NCBI RefSeq assembly: GCF_000412335.2
Contig: NZ_KE161030.1
Location: 1,552,031 to 1,616,030, forward strand
Reading direction: 5' to 3'
DNA from: Cedecea davisae DSM 4568
GTDB lineage: Bacteria > Pseudomonadota > Gammaproteobacteria > Enterobacterales > Enterobacteriaceae
Length of the DNA stretch: 64,000 nt
Positions 27,508 to 39,256 of this stretch are shown piece after piece. The translations under genes were made by a program, and so were the position numbers. Every line of letters starts with the position of its first letter. Position 1 is the stretch's first letter. The notes beneath the pieces are model-generated. The model saw only the letters and a program-made list of their open reading frames with translations. It made no database searches and was not told where the DNA came from.

Positions 27508-28179
27508 TTAGTGTAAGTCGAACCGGTAGCCCTGGCCGCGCACGGTGGTAATCACCTCTTGCGGATACTCTGCCTGAATTTTTTTACGCAGGCGGCCCAT
27601 CAGTACGTCAATGGTGTGGCTCTCGCGCAGTTCAGCGTCCGGGTACAGTTGCAGCATCAGCGAATCCTTGCTTACCACTTTTCCGGCGTTGCGGATAATG
27701 GTTTCCATAATGGTGTATTCAAATGCCGTCAGCTTGATCAGGTTGTCATTAATCGACAGCTCACGGCGGGACAGGTCAACCTGGAACGGCGGCAGGGAAA
27801 TAACCTGCGAGGCCAGGCCGCTGTTACGGCGCATTAAAGCCTGCATGCGGGCCACCACTTCTTCCAGGTGGAACGGTTTGGTCACGTAGTCGTCGGCACC
27901 CGCGCCGAGGACTTCTACTTTGTCCTGCCAGCCTTCGCGGGCGGTCAGCACCAGAATCGGAATGGTGACATCGTGGCTGCGCCAGCGGCGGATCAGGCTC
28001 ATGCCGTCTTCGTCCGGCAGGCCTAAGTCAACAATCGCAATATCCGGCGTGTGTTCATTAAGGAAATAGTCGGCCTCTTTGGCATCTTCCGCAGCATCAA
28101 CCTGGTGGCCAGCTTCACGTAGCTGCACCTTAAGGTGGTGACGCAACAGGGCATTATCTTCCACAACCAGAACGCGCAT
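27508..28179 (-). CDS. phoP: Response regulator PhoP
   Basis: OmpR-type transcription factor of 223 residues. The receiver domain has acidic VVEDN, the phospho-acceptor Asp in [14 protein letters not shown] near residue 51, and the conserved Lys in DDYVTKPF. A winged-helix DNA-binding domain ([23 protein letters not shown]) follows. It lies in a long minus-strand series after purB with a 119-bp gap; I did not find a convincing PhoP box in that gap. Confidence 0.97.
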   Translation of the reverse strand: MRVLVVEDNALLRHHLKVQLREAGHQVDAAEDAKEADYFLNEHTPDIAIVDLGLPDEDGMSLIRRWRSHDVTIPILVLTAREGWQDKVEVLGAGADDYVTKPFHLEEVVARMQALMRRNSGLASQVISLPPFQVDLSRRELSINDNLIKLTAFEYTIMETIIRNAGKVVSKDSLMLQLYPDAELRESHTIDVLMGRLRKKIQAEYPQEVITTVRGQGYRFDLH

Positions 28180-28298
28180 CGCTTTTCCCTCAATCCGTTA
28201 ATTTGCCATGTTAGTTTAACGCGAATTATCAAAGAGGAGGAGTAAACGACGGATAAACAGCAGGAAATAGACGCCGCCGGGCGACGGCGTCATGGGGA

Positions 28299-30315
<2,017 letters not shown>

Positions 30316-30337
30316 CGGGCTGCGTCCTTGTGTGTAA

Positions 30338-31962
<1,625 letters not shown>

Positions 31963-31971
31963 GGGCTTTCC

Positions 31972-32604
31972 TTATGCAGAGGTGAGTGGGAGTTCGCGCC
32001 AGCTGCCCGGCTCGAGGCCGTCGAGGGTTAAATCTCCCATCGCATAGCGGATCAGGCGCAAAGTAGGGTAGCCAACGTGCGCCGTCATGCGGCGAACCTG
32101 GCGGTTACGGCCTTCATAAAGCGTGATTTTCAGCCAACTGGTGGGGATTGATTTACGCTCGCGGATTGGTGGGTTGCGCGGCCAGAGCCATTCCGGCTCG
32201 TCCACCCGCTCTGCACCTGCGGGCAGGGTGGGGCCATCGTTCAGCTCAACGCCGTTACGCAGCGCGGCAAGGGCTTCTTGCGTCGGCTCGCCTTCAACCT
32301 GCACATAGTAAATTTTGCCGGTCTTTTTGCCCGGTTGGGTCAGCCTGGCCTGTAGCGCGCCGTCGTTGGTCAGCACCAGCAGCCCTTCGCTGTCGCGGTC
32401 CAGGCGGCCTGCGGCGTAAATCCCCGGCAGCGGGATGTAATCCTTCAGCGTACTGCGTCCCGCTTCGTCGGTGAACTGCGGCAGCACATCGTAAGGTTTA
32501 TTAAAGATAACCAGCTTCTTTGGCCCGTCGGGCTGCTTGCGCTTCGCGGTCTGCTGGTTGCTGAATCGTTTAACTTGGTGATTCTTAAAAGAAGTTTTGT
32601 TCAT
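31972..32604 (-). CDS. rluE: 23S rRNA pseudouridine synthase RluE
   Basis: RsuA-family synthase that modifies U2457 of 23S rRNA in E. coli. 210 residues. The catalytic Asp motif [17 protein letters not shown] and the family stretch [20 protein letters not shown] are seen. The N-terminus is basic and unstructured ([20 protein letters not shown]). Divergent from icd; first gene of the rluE-nudJ-mnmA-hflD-purB series. Confidence 0.94.
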   Translation of the reverse strand: MNKTSFKNHQVKRFSNQQTAKRKQPDGPKKLVIFNKPYDVLPQFTDEAGRSTLKDYIPLPGIYAAGRLDRDSEGLLVLTNDGALQARLTQPGKKTGKIYYVQVEGEPTQEALAALRNGVELNDGPTLPAGAERVDEPEWLWPRNPPIRERKSIPTSWLKITLYEGRNRQVRRMTAHVGYPTLRLIRYAMGDLTLDGLEPGSWRELPLTSA

Positions 32605-32740
32605 AGTATTTTCAGGGCGGGTGGATTAACGCATTATAACGGAAATCATGAGTGATTGGCGCGAGCCTGATATTGCAGTAGTATGAGCCCGCAAATTACA
32701 AATCATTAACAAAAACCAGAAGCGCTCGAAGGAGAGGTGA

Positions 32741-33991
32741 ATGGAAAGCAAAGTAGTCGTTCCGGCGGAAGGTAAAAAGATCACCCTGCAAAATGGCAAA
32801 CTCAACGTTCCTCATAACCCGGTTATTCCTTTCATTGAAGGGGACGGGATTGGTGTGGACGTTACGCCAGCCATGATTAAAGTGGTGGATGCCGCCGTGG
32901 AGAAAGCCTATAAGGGCGAGCGGAAAATTTCCTGGATGGAAATCTACACCGGTGAAAAATCTACCCAGGTTTATGGCCAGGACGTCTGGCTGCCAGAAGA
33001 AACTCTTGACCTGATTCGTGACTACCGCGTTGCTATCAAAGGCCCACTGACCACCCCGGTCGGCGGCGGTATTCGTTCCCTGAACGTTGCGCTGCGTCAG
33101 CAGCTTGACCTGTACGTGTGTCTGCGCCCGGTGCGTTACTACGCGGGCACCCCAAGCCCGGTTAAACAGCCAGAGCTGACCGACATGGTTATCTTCCGTG
33201 AGAACTCCGAAGATATCTATGCGGGTATCGAGTGGAAAGCAGACAGCGCCGAAGCGGATAAAGTTATCAAGTTCCTGCGTGACGAAATGGGCGTAACGAA
33301 AATTCGTTTCCCTGAGCACTGCGGTATCGGCATCAAGCCTTGCTCCGAAGAAGGCACCAAACGCCTGGTGCGTGCGGCCATCGAATACGCAATCACCAAC
33401 GACCGTGATTCCGTGACCCTGGTGCACAAAGGCAACATCATGAAGTTCACCGAAGGCGCGTTCAAAGACTGGGGCTACCAGCTGGCTCGCGAAGAGTTCG
33501 GCGGCGAGCTTATCGACGGCGGCCCTTGGGTGAAAATCAAGAACCCGAAAACCGGCAAAGAGATCGTGGTTAAAGACGTGATCGCCGATGCGTTCCTGCA
33601 GCAGATCCTGCTGCGTCCTGCTGAATACGACGTTATCGCCTGTATGAACCTGAACGGGGACTACATCTCTGACGCCCTGGCGGCGCAGGTTGGCGGCATC
33701 GGTATCGCACCGGGCGCAAACATCGGTGACGAATGCGCGCTGTTCGAAGCGACCCACGGCACCGCGCCTAAGTACGCAGGCCAGGACAAAGTAAACCCAG
33801 GCTCCATCATCCTGTCCGCAGAAATGATGCTGCGTCATATGGAATGGTTCGAAGCCGCAGACCTGATTGTTAAAGGTATGGAAGGCGCAATCGACGCGAA
33901 GACCGTAACTTATGACTTCGAGCGTCTGATGGATGGCGCTAAGCTGCTGAAATGTTCAGAGTTTGGCGACGCTATCATTAAACACATGTAA
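32741..33991 (+). CDS. icd: NADP-dependent isocitrate dehydrogenase
   Basis: TCA-cycle enzyme, 416 residues as in E. coli. The substrate/phosphorylation region [20 protein letters not shown] contains the Ser targeted by AceK in E. coli. [19 protein letters not shown] and the metal-binding [11 protein letters not shown] and [16 protein letters not shown] regions are present. AGGAGAGG supplies the ribosome site. In E. coli the 3' end of icd is an attachment site for e14 and phage 21; here the end is intact with a terminator straight after, so no such element is integrated. Confidence 0.98.
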   Translation: MESKVVVPAEGKKITLQNGKLNVPHNPVIPFIEGDGIGVDVTPAMIKVVDAAVEKAYKGERKISWMEIYTGEKSTQVYGQDVWLPEETLDLIRDYRVAIKGPLTTPVGGGIRSLNVALRQQLDLYVCLRPVRYYAGTPSPVKQPELTDMVIFRENSEDIYAGIEWKADSAEADKVIKFLRDEMGVTKIRFPEHCGIGIKPCSEEGTKRLVRAAIEYAITNDRDSVTLVHKGNIMKFTEGAFKDWGYQLAREEFGGELIDGGPWVKIKNPKTGKEIVVKDVIADAFLQQILLRPAEYDVIACMNLNGDYISDALAAQVGGIGIAPGANIGDECALFEATHGTAPKYAGQDKVNPGSIILSAEMMLRHMEWFEAADLIVKGMEGAIDAKTVTYDFERLMDGAKLLKCSEFGDAIIKHM

Positions 33992-34013
33992 TCAGCCTCG
34001 CTGGTGATGTGAC

Positions 34014-34045
34014 AACGGGAACCTGATGGTTCCCGTTTTTTATTA
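34014..34045 (+). terminator. Intrinsic terminator after icd
   Basis: AACGGGAACC (34014-34023) and GGTTCCCGTT (34028-34037) form a perfect 10-bp stem with TGAT loop, followed by TTTTATTATT. Confidence 0.9.
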
Positions 34046-34141
34046 TTAGCTTTCGAACGGTTATCAAAACTCTTGCGTAAAAAGCCCCATTTCTGCCCGG
34101 ACTGGATCCTCCATACACCCTGCTTTGAATACAGGCGAAGG

Positions 34142-34615
34142 TTAGCCAGATTTTTGTGTATTAGTATAAATATCAGGCCTGGTGATGGCCCATGCATAGT
34201 TTTCCCGGTTGACCGGCTCGTAGCCAAACTTTTCATAAAGCCAGGGAGCGGTGGTTGTGAATAACAAAATTCTGCGAAGTTGCTCAAAAACAGGATGATT
34301 ATGTATGCATTCCATAACCCATCTTCCAAGCCCTTCACCCTGGTATTCTTCGAGAACATAAACGTCGCAAAGGTAAGCGAACGTAGCATAATCCGTTATA
34401 AGACGAGCGAAGCCTATCTGTGTTTCATTATGATAAACACCGAAGTTCAGGCTGTTTTCAATTGATGTGCCGACAGTCGTCAGGTCAATACCTTTCGCCC
34501 AGGTGGACCTGGTCAGGTAGCTATGGATAGCCTGCAAGTCCAGCTTTTCTCTGTCTGTACTTACCAGATAGTGATGCTTACGCCATTCGAGCTTCTTTGA
34601 AATACTCACGTTCAC
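34142..34615 (-). CDS. GNAT-family N-acetyltransferase
   Basis: 157 residues. The acetyl-CoA-binding motif A is visible as VYVLEEYQGEGLGRWVMECI, followed by the motif-B region WLYEKFGYEPV. The N-terminal strand and the DVYVLEEY beta-bulge fit the GNAT fold. The acceptor substrate cannot be read from the sequence. It stands alone between icd and a divergent second GNAT gene. Confidence 0.82.
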   Translation of the reverse strand: MNVSISKKLEWRKHHYLVSTDREKLDLQAIHSYLTRSTWAKGIDLTTVGTSIENSLNFGVYHNETQIGFARLITDYATFAYLCDVYVLEEYQGEGLGRWVMECIHNHPVFEQLRRILLFTTTAPWLYEKFGYEPVNRENYAWAITRPDIYTNTQKSG

Positions 34616-34791
34616 TCCTGCTTATAAGGGTGGGGACCTAACTTATCATTCACATGAAAATACAAACATAATGGACTGCTGAATACCCTGGAAGTGATAA
34701 TTGCCATGGCGCTAAGGAAAAATGTATGCGAAAGATAAAGTGTAAAGTTGAGGGAGCAGGATGTGCTCCAGCAGAAGATAAGGATAAATAA

Positions 34792-35274
34792 ATGATACTG
34801 CTCCGCTCAATGCGTGAGGATGAATATCCTGCTTATTTAGCGTATTTCATTCCGGATTATGCACAGGAAATTGCCTCAAACTATCCGCTTTCCGGCCAGG
34901 ATTCTACTGCAAAAGCGGAACAGGAAATAGCCATGCAGCTCCCCAATGGCGTCAATACTCCCGGGCAAGTTCTCCTGTGTTTAATTGACCCGATAGACAG
35001 CGCTGGCAGGCATGTCGGCTACCTTTGGTACAAACCCGACTTAGTTCAACGTAGCGTATTTATCTACGATTTTTACATCTTCAATGCTTACCAGGGGCAA
35101 GGCCTGGCTAAAAAGGCTCTCCGCGCTTTTGAGCTGGATTTGCAGGAACAGGGGTTTGAGCAGATAAAACTCCGTGTTGCCGCAGATAACGTCCGTGCCC
35201 GGCATGTTTACGAAACGACGGGTTTTGGCGTCACGGGCATAAACATGAGTAAAGCGATAAAGCCTTCGGAATAG
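34792..35274 (+). CDS. GNAT-family N-acetyltransferase
   Basis: 160 residues with the GNAT core FYIFNAYQGQGLAKKALRAF (acetyl-CoA site QGQGLA) and the C-terminal NVRARHVYETTGFGV. ATAAGGATAA upstream gives the ribosome site. It is divergent from the other acetyltransferase at 34142-34615 and is not closely similar to it. Substrate unknown. Confidence 0.82.
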   Translation: MILLRSMREDEYPAYLAYFIPDYAQEIASNYPLSGQDSTAKAEQEIAMQLPNGVNTPGQVLLCLIDPIDSAGRHVGYLWYKPDLVQRSVFIYDFYIFNAYQGQGLAKKALRAFELDLQEQGFEQIKLRVAADNVRARHVYETTGFGVTGINMSKAIKPSE

Positions 35275-35339
35275 AATTTACCTATATTCAAGAATACTAT
35301 GATGAGCTTGCGAAAATTATCCGACGAAACGAGGCTTTC

Positions 35340-35541
35340 ATGTTAGTCACCCCCACAACGCGGCTCATCATTCGCTCATTTGAAGACAAAGATGCCGCGC
35401 CGCTGTTTGCCGATAATAGCGATGAACCAGATCCGAATACCTGGGGGGGCATTTCAATTTGCTATATGAAGGGCAGGGCTTTGCAAAGGTCGGCAGACTT
35501 AATATAAATAACTCGGTCTGTCAGCGCGGAAGGGCATAAAT
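35340..35541 (+). pseudogene. GNAT acetyltransferase remnant with internal deletion and frameshift
   Basis: ATG at 35340 opens MLVTPTTRLIIRSFEDKDAA, the usual beginning of RimJ-like acetyltransferases, for about 40 codons. Around 35440 the reading shifts frame, and the +2 frame continues HFNLLYEGQGFAKVGRLNIN, typical of the C-terminal end of the same family. The central catalytic part is missing. The remnant overlaps the 3' end of the diguanylate cyclase gene on the other strand. Confidence 0.65.
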
Positions 35542-36420
35542 AATACAATCTCTCCCGTTCCTTTTGGCTTGATAAAGCGCTTCGTCTGCGGCGGTAAGAA
35601 TGTGTGAGGAGGAATGATGGTTCTTTTTCACAGCAACGCCAATGCTCAGGGTAATGGTTTCGCCCCTAGCATCTTTGCAGGATATTGATGATTTTATTTT
35701 ATTGATAAACTCTTCCGCGTCTGTGTTGTTAAAGATGATAACCGCGAACTCCTCTCCTCCGGAGCGGGAAATGAAAATGTCTTCGGAGATGAATGCCCCT
35801 AATTGCAATCCCGTATCTTTAAGAACTTTATCACCAAAATCATGGCCGTAAGTATCGTTTATGTTCTTGAAATGATCGATGTCGATAATGCAAAGGGTGC
35901 CACTTTTCGGCTCTAATTCTCTTAACTTTATATTAAGGTGCCTTCTGTTTGGCAGCCCCGTTAACTCATCAGTTAATGATAATTTGACTGCGGCTTTGTA
36001 ATTCCGATTTATGTATTTGACGAAGTTATTGAAGGACAGCGTGATAAGAAATATAGCCGGGGCATACAGAAGCGCTGCAACCAGCGATGCCGAATCACGG
36101 TCTATCACTCCCAGCCCACCGGCAAGGGACACAAGACTTGAATTTAACAAAAGAAACAAACTGATCCTAAAAATCGCAAGGTGCTTTTCTTTTGATTGAA
36201 TGTTAAATGACTTTCTTATGATCCATGTCAGAATTAAAACGGTGCAGGTATTAATAAGGAAATAGAAGTTAACTTTGGACGGGTTACCTATGGTAAACGC
36301 CAGAATAAAAATTATCGTCATTGTAAAACAGACGAATGCGATAATCATTCGATAGAGCAATCCGCGTGCCGACCCGGCCCCTTCAATAAGCTTGTCGTGT
36401 ATTTTAAAGTTCATTTTCAT
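35521..36420 (-). CDS. Membrane-bound diguanylate cyclase (GGDEF)
   Basis: 299 residues. About five or six hydrophobic segments in residues 20-135 are followed by a GGDEF domain: DELTGLPNRRHLN, IDIDHFKNINDTYGHDFGD and active-site RSGGEEFAVI. The GGEEF variant is catalytically competent in known enzymes, so it probably makes cyclic-di-GMP. The inhibitory RxxD site expected just upstream of GGEEF reads SEDI, so product inhibition through that site is unlikely. What the membrane sensor responds to is unknown. Confidence 0.88.
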   Translation of the reverse strand: MKMNFKIHDKLIEGAGSARGLLYRMIIAFVCFTMTIIFILAFTIGNPSKVNFYFLINTCTVLILTWIIRKSFNIQSKEKHLAIFRISLFLLLNSSLVSLAGGLGVIDRDSASLVAALLYAPAIFLITLSFNNFVKYINRNYKAAVKLSLTDELTGLPNRRHLNIKLRELEPKSGTLCIIDIDHFKNINDTYGHDFGDKVLKDTGLQLGAFISEDIFISRSGGEEFAVIIFNNTDAEEFINKIKSSISCKDARGETITLSIGVAVKKNHHSSSHILTAADEALYQAKRNGRDCIIYALPR

Positions 36421-36518
36421 TCCTTTGCTAACTTCGGTGCATAAGTGCTAATTATTCAGGCAGCCGGGGATATAATATTATATTGTTTTAGCCGCTGGCA
36501 AATGAGCACCCTGGAACA

Positions 36519-36746
36519 CTACTCGTCCGTATCAATTAAGCGAACATCAGGATGCCGTTCGTTTGCTGCCTCGTGGTAAATATCGCCCAGCCAGCCGGAT
36601 AACTCCTCTACCGTTAAATAAGGCGGGATCGCGACGTCATAAATGCGTGATGATTTACCCTCGTTGGGGTCAACGCGGTAGAGCAGCCATTGCTCACCGA
36701 CTCGCTTTACGCCGACCCGGCGGCCAAAAACATCGAATTGCAACAT
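36519..36746 (-). CDS. Conserved small protein (DUF7661-like), 75 aa
   Basis: Short cytoplasmic protein starting MLQFDVFGRRVGVKRVGEQW, with YRVDPNEGKSSRIYDVAIPP and WLGDIYHEAANERHPDV. This pattern occurs in a family of small enterobacterial proteins of unknown role, which I believe is DUF7661. No membrane segment or catalytic motif. GAAGGAGCG upstream gives a good ribosome site. Confidence 0.65.
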   Translation of the reverse strand: MLQFDVFGRRVGVKRVGEQWLLYRVDPNEGKSSRIYDVAIPPYLTVEELSGWLGDIYHEAANERHPDVRLIDTDE

Positions 36747-36998
36747 GTTCGCTCCTTCTCAATACCCGTACCTCCGCCAATGATAAAAGCTTTGCGCGGC
36801 GTTGACGAGGTGATTGTCAGTCAGGCATCGCAATGGCTGTAAAATTCAGACATAAAAAATTTCGCTATATGTTGCGGAGTTGTTTCAATGAGTTAATGAG
36901 GCACGCCGCGCCCGGAGGAATTTTCCGGATTGAATCCCGGTTTTTCGCCGATCTTGTTGTGTTAGTTTTAGCATTCAGGGAATTTTAAGGGAGTGGCT

Positions 36999-37196
36999 AT
37001 GGGTATGGATAAAAGCGTTACTGAGGAATTTCATCCCGACATGTTGCAGGTGGTAGGTACGGCTGTGATGCAGCTGCTTGCCCGGGAGCAGGCAATATCG
37101 CGGGAATCTATAGCCGATATGGTGCAGGTGGTTTACGCAAACAATCTGGACGACCTGGCGGTACAAAGGGCGGTTGATCTGCTCATTCTGGGATAA
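36999..37196 (+). CDS. Small acidic protein, weakly YmgA/AriR-like (65 aa)
   Basis: From ATG 36999 the product is MGMDKSVTEEFHPDMLQVVG, then a helical pair ending DDLAVQRAVDLLILG. AAGGGAG (36986-36992) at 6-base spacing decides for this ATG over GTG 36993. The pattern V-G-x-A-V-x-Q-L-L then I-S-x-E-S-I resembles the small YmgA/AriR biofilm proteins found later in this window, but the match is weak. A strong terminator follows, so it is monocistronic. Confidence 0.6.
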   Translation: MGMDKSVTEEFHPDMLQVVGTAVMQLLAREQAISRESIADMVQVVYANNLDDLAVQRAVDLLILG

Positions 37197-37216
37197 AACC
37201 AGACTCCAACTCAAGA

Positions 37217-37240
37217 AAACGGCCCACGGGCCGTTTTTTA
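37217..37240 (+). terminator. Intrinsic terminator after the 36999 gene
   Basis: AAAACGGCC and GGCCGTTTT around CACG, followed by a T run. Confidence 0.85.
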
Positions 37241-37292
37241 ACATCAGTTAAACCAACGCTTAAATCCCGGTTTTCTTTTCATACCCAAATGT

Positions 37293-37318
37293 TATAATTG
37301 ATAGTGGTTATCATTATC
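37293..37318 (+). promoter_or_regulatory. -10 element with overlapping Fur box
   Basis: TATAAT at 37293-37298 is followed directly by GATAGTGGTTATCATTATC (37300-37318), which matches the 19-bp Fur consensus at 16 positions. It lies 13 bases before the ATG at 37332. Binding here would block transcription start, so iron repression is predicted. Confidence 0.75.
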
Positions 37319-37331
37319 AAATGGAGGTTTC

Positions 37332-37601
37332 ATGAGTAAGATGCTCATTCTTTGCACGACCCTACTGTGCGCCATGGCGGCCCATGCCGCAAATAAACCG
37401 GCGTCCGAACTAGTCTGGACCGAGGCTGAAGAAGAAGGCTGCCGGGGCAATGTTTGCGTCAACAATGATTCGAACAAAAAGCCGGATATGTTCAGCAGGC
37501 TGGACAAAACTGAACGTCAACTACTGACCGACCCTTATTCTAAATACGATCGCGATAGCAGTAGTACTGCCCGTGCCGGAGTTACGTTTAAGTGGGATTA
37601 A
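37332..37601 (+). CDS. Small secreted protein under a Fur box (89 aa)
   Basis: Signal peptide MSKMLILCTTLLCAMAAHA precedes a mature chain of about 70 residues with a Cys pair (EEGCRGNVCVNN) that could form a disulphide. The rest is charged (KKPDMFSRLDKTERQL, RAGVTFKWD). ATGGAGG is the ribosome site. The Fur box just upstream suggests it is made under iron limitation. I do not recognise the family; a periplasmic or surface role in metal handling is only inference. Confidence 0.75.
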   Translation: MSKMLILCTTLLCAMAAHAANKPASELVWTEAEEEGCRGNVCVNNDSNKKPDMFSRLDKTERQLLTDPYSKYDRDSSSTARAGVTFKWD

Positions 37602-37830
37602 TATAGCCATGCTTTGCTAATAATGAGAGCCGCCCGGCTCTCATCTTTGTTCAGTAAACCCGCCATACAAGTCAGAAAAAGCGATGCTGCGTGAGCACGC
37701 CTTTATCATCAATTAAGCCCTGAGCCACATGAACAAAACAGCGGCTAAGCTCTCTATTCTGCTCTTTCTCCATTTAATAATAAGCAACTTAAATGCTACT
37801 GTAAGATCAAACAGATAAGCCGGAGGCAAG

Positions 37831-38046
37831 ATGGATAAAAAAGCGAAAGACGATGAGCTGTATCAGGAAATGTGCCGCGTCGTGGGAAAGGTGGTGCTGG
37901 AGATGCGCGACCTCGGGCAGGAGCCAAAGCATATCGTCATTGCCGGAGTGGTAAGAACGATGCTGGCCAACCACAAAATCAAACGCTCGGCGCTGACGGA
38001 AGAAGCCATGGAGCATGTTATTAAAGCGCTGGGCTACGAACTGTAA
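37831..38046 (+). CDS. fumD: FumD-like (YdhZ) small protein
   Basis: 71 residues: KAKDDELYQEMCRVVGKVVL, then EMRDLGQEPKHIVIAGVVRT, nearly identical to E. coli FumD/YdhZ, reported as a third type of fumarase activity in E. coli. The tail is more variable. GGAGG at good spacing supports ATG 37831. The neighbourhood differs from E. coli, where ydhZ is near pykF, so this copy sits at a different locus. Confidence 0.85.
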   Translation: MDKKAKDDELYQEMCRVVGKVVLEMRDLGQEPKHIVIAGVVRTMLANHKIKRSALTEEAMEHVIKALGYEL

Positions 38047-38086
38047 GCCCCTTGTACTCAGAACATAACCCCTTCAGGAACCGCCT

Positions 38087-38440
38087 ATGATTGCCAGCAT
38101 CCTTATTATTCTGGTCGCATTGATTCACGTTTATATTCTGGTCCTGGAAATGCTGCTTTGGGATAAACCCACCGGACGCAAGGCTTTTGGCCTGTCTGCG
38201 GAGTTTGCCACCCAGTCCAAAACGCTGGCGGCCAATCAGGGGCTGTATAACGGCTTTTTAGCCGCCGGGTTAATTTATGGCCTGCTGGCGAGCAGCGCGG
38301 GCTATGAATTTAAAGTATTCTTCTTGATATGCGTATTAATAGCAGGGTTATTTGGCGGCTTTACCGCGAGTAAAAAAATTCTTTATGTTCAGGCAGTACC
38401 CGCTGCGCTGGCATTAATTGCGTTACTCAGCGGAGTATAA
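38087..38440 (+). CDS. DUF1304 membrane protein
   Basis: 117 residues with four hydrophobic helices and the DUF1304 pattern (LIHVYILVLEMLLWDKPTGR, LAANQGLYNGFLAAGL). Function of the family is unknown. It follows fumD by 40 bases on the same strand and could be cotranscribed. Confidence 0.85.
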   Translation: MIASILIILVALIHVYILVLEMLLWDKPTGRKAFGLSAEFATQSKTLAANQGLYNGFLAAGLIYGLLASSAGYEFKVFFLICVLIAGLFGGFTASKKILYVQAVPAALALIALLSGV

Positions 38441-38449
38441 ACGAAGAAA

Positions 38450-38466
38450 ACCCGGCTATGCCGGGT
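38450..38466. terminator. Hairpin after the DUF1304 gene
   Basis: ACCCGGC/GCCGGGT with a TAT loop, 10 bases after the stop. An A run precedes it but no T run follows on the plus strand, so it is a weak terminator candidate. The rest of 38467-38717 shows nothing I can name. Confidence 0.45.
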
Positions 38467-38717
38467 CACCACAAGGCTATCATCATTAATATAATAGGTG
38501 ATCGACCGGATCGTTTTTAAAGTGGTTCCGGTCCCCCCAGAGGAGGAGAAATATAGGCATATTTCGCTAACGGAATGAGGGTTCACAGCGTCAGCGAAGG
38601 CTCGAAATTATCCTGAGTCGGGGGCGTTGGCAAGAGCCGGAGAGTGATATTTTCTAATTATGAATTTTGAAACTAAATTTTCCAGAATAATCGGCCTGAA
38701 GAGTTTTTCAGATTCGT

Positions 38718-38728
38718 CTATGCTTTAA
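38718..38728 (+). promoter_or_regulatory. Candidate sigma-S-type -10 for the YqaE-like gene
   Basis: CTATGCTTTAA resembles the extended -10 favoured by the stationary-phase sigma factor and lies about 50 bases before the 38779 start. The inference fits stress induction known for this peptide family. Confidence 0.35.
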
Positions 38729-38778
38729 GTTCTGAGTTGTTTTTTTGAATGGACTAAGCGAATTTATCAGGAGTTTAT

Positions 38779-38937
38779 ATGGGATTCTGGCGCATCGTTT
38801 TCACTATTATTCTGCCGCCGCTGGGCGTGCTGCTCGGCAAGGGGTTTGGCTGGGCTTTCCTCCTCAACATCATTCTTACGCTGCTGGGTTACATCCCGGG
38901 GCTTATCCATGCATTCTGGGTGCAGACCCGGGATTGA
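38779..38937 (+). CDS. yqaE: YqaE/Pmp3-family small membrane protein (52 aa)
   Basis: Translation MGFWRIVFTIILPPLGVLLG, then KGFGWAFLLNIILTLLGYIP and GLIHAFWVQTRD is almost identical to E. coli YqaE, a two-helix stress-related membrane peptide of the UPF0057/Pmp3 family. CAGGAG lies at 8-base spacing. It is too short for most gene lists. A clear terminator follows. Confidence 0.92.
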   Translation: MGFWRIVFTIILPPLGVLLGKGFGWAFLLNIILTLLGYIPGLIHAFWVQTRD

Positions 38938-38961
38938 TCTGCTGCGGTTATCGCCAGCCTG

Positions 38962-38985
38962 GCCCACTTCGGTGGGCTTTTTATT
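38962..38985 (+). terminator. Intrinsic terminator after yqaE-like gene
   Basis: GCCCAC (38962-38967), TTCG loop, GTGGGC (38972-38977), then a T-rich tail. Confidence 0.85.
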
Positions 38986-39256
38986 TCACTTAAATTAAAA
39001 AGAGTTCCTCAACCTGCAAAAATAATGCTTTTGTTTATCTGTTATTAAGGTTTTCTTAATAATCCTGTCATTAATAAATAGTTAAAATAATTTCGCCAGG
39101 AATTATTTGTTTTTATTTAAAGTCTTTGTAAAACAAGGATGTACAAACCGTTACACGAAAGCATCGGGCAATACGCTAAGGTAATCCGGTTTATTGAGGT
39201 AGCGTTTATTTTAGCGGCCTTACTATGCCCATGTTTTCACTCCTGAGGTTATAATA

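Noticed and set aside
28180-28298. Possible PhoP box upstream of phoP
   Set aside because: Single GTTTA-like words are present but no correctly spaced direct repeat.
32696-33838. Long minus-strand frame of 380 codons opposite icd
   Set aside because: Shadow frame; icd is unambiguous and the antisense translation resembles no protein.
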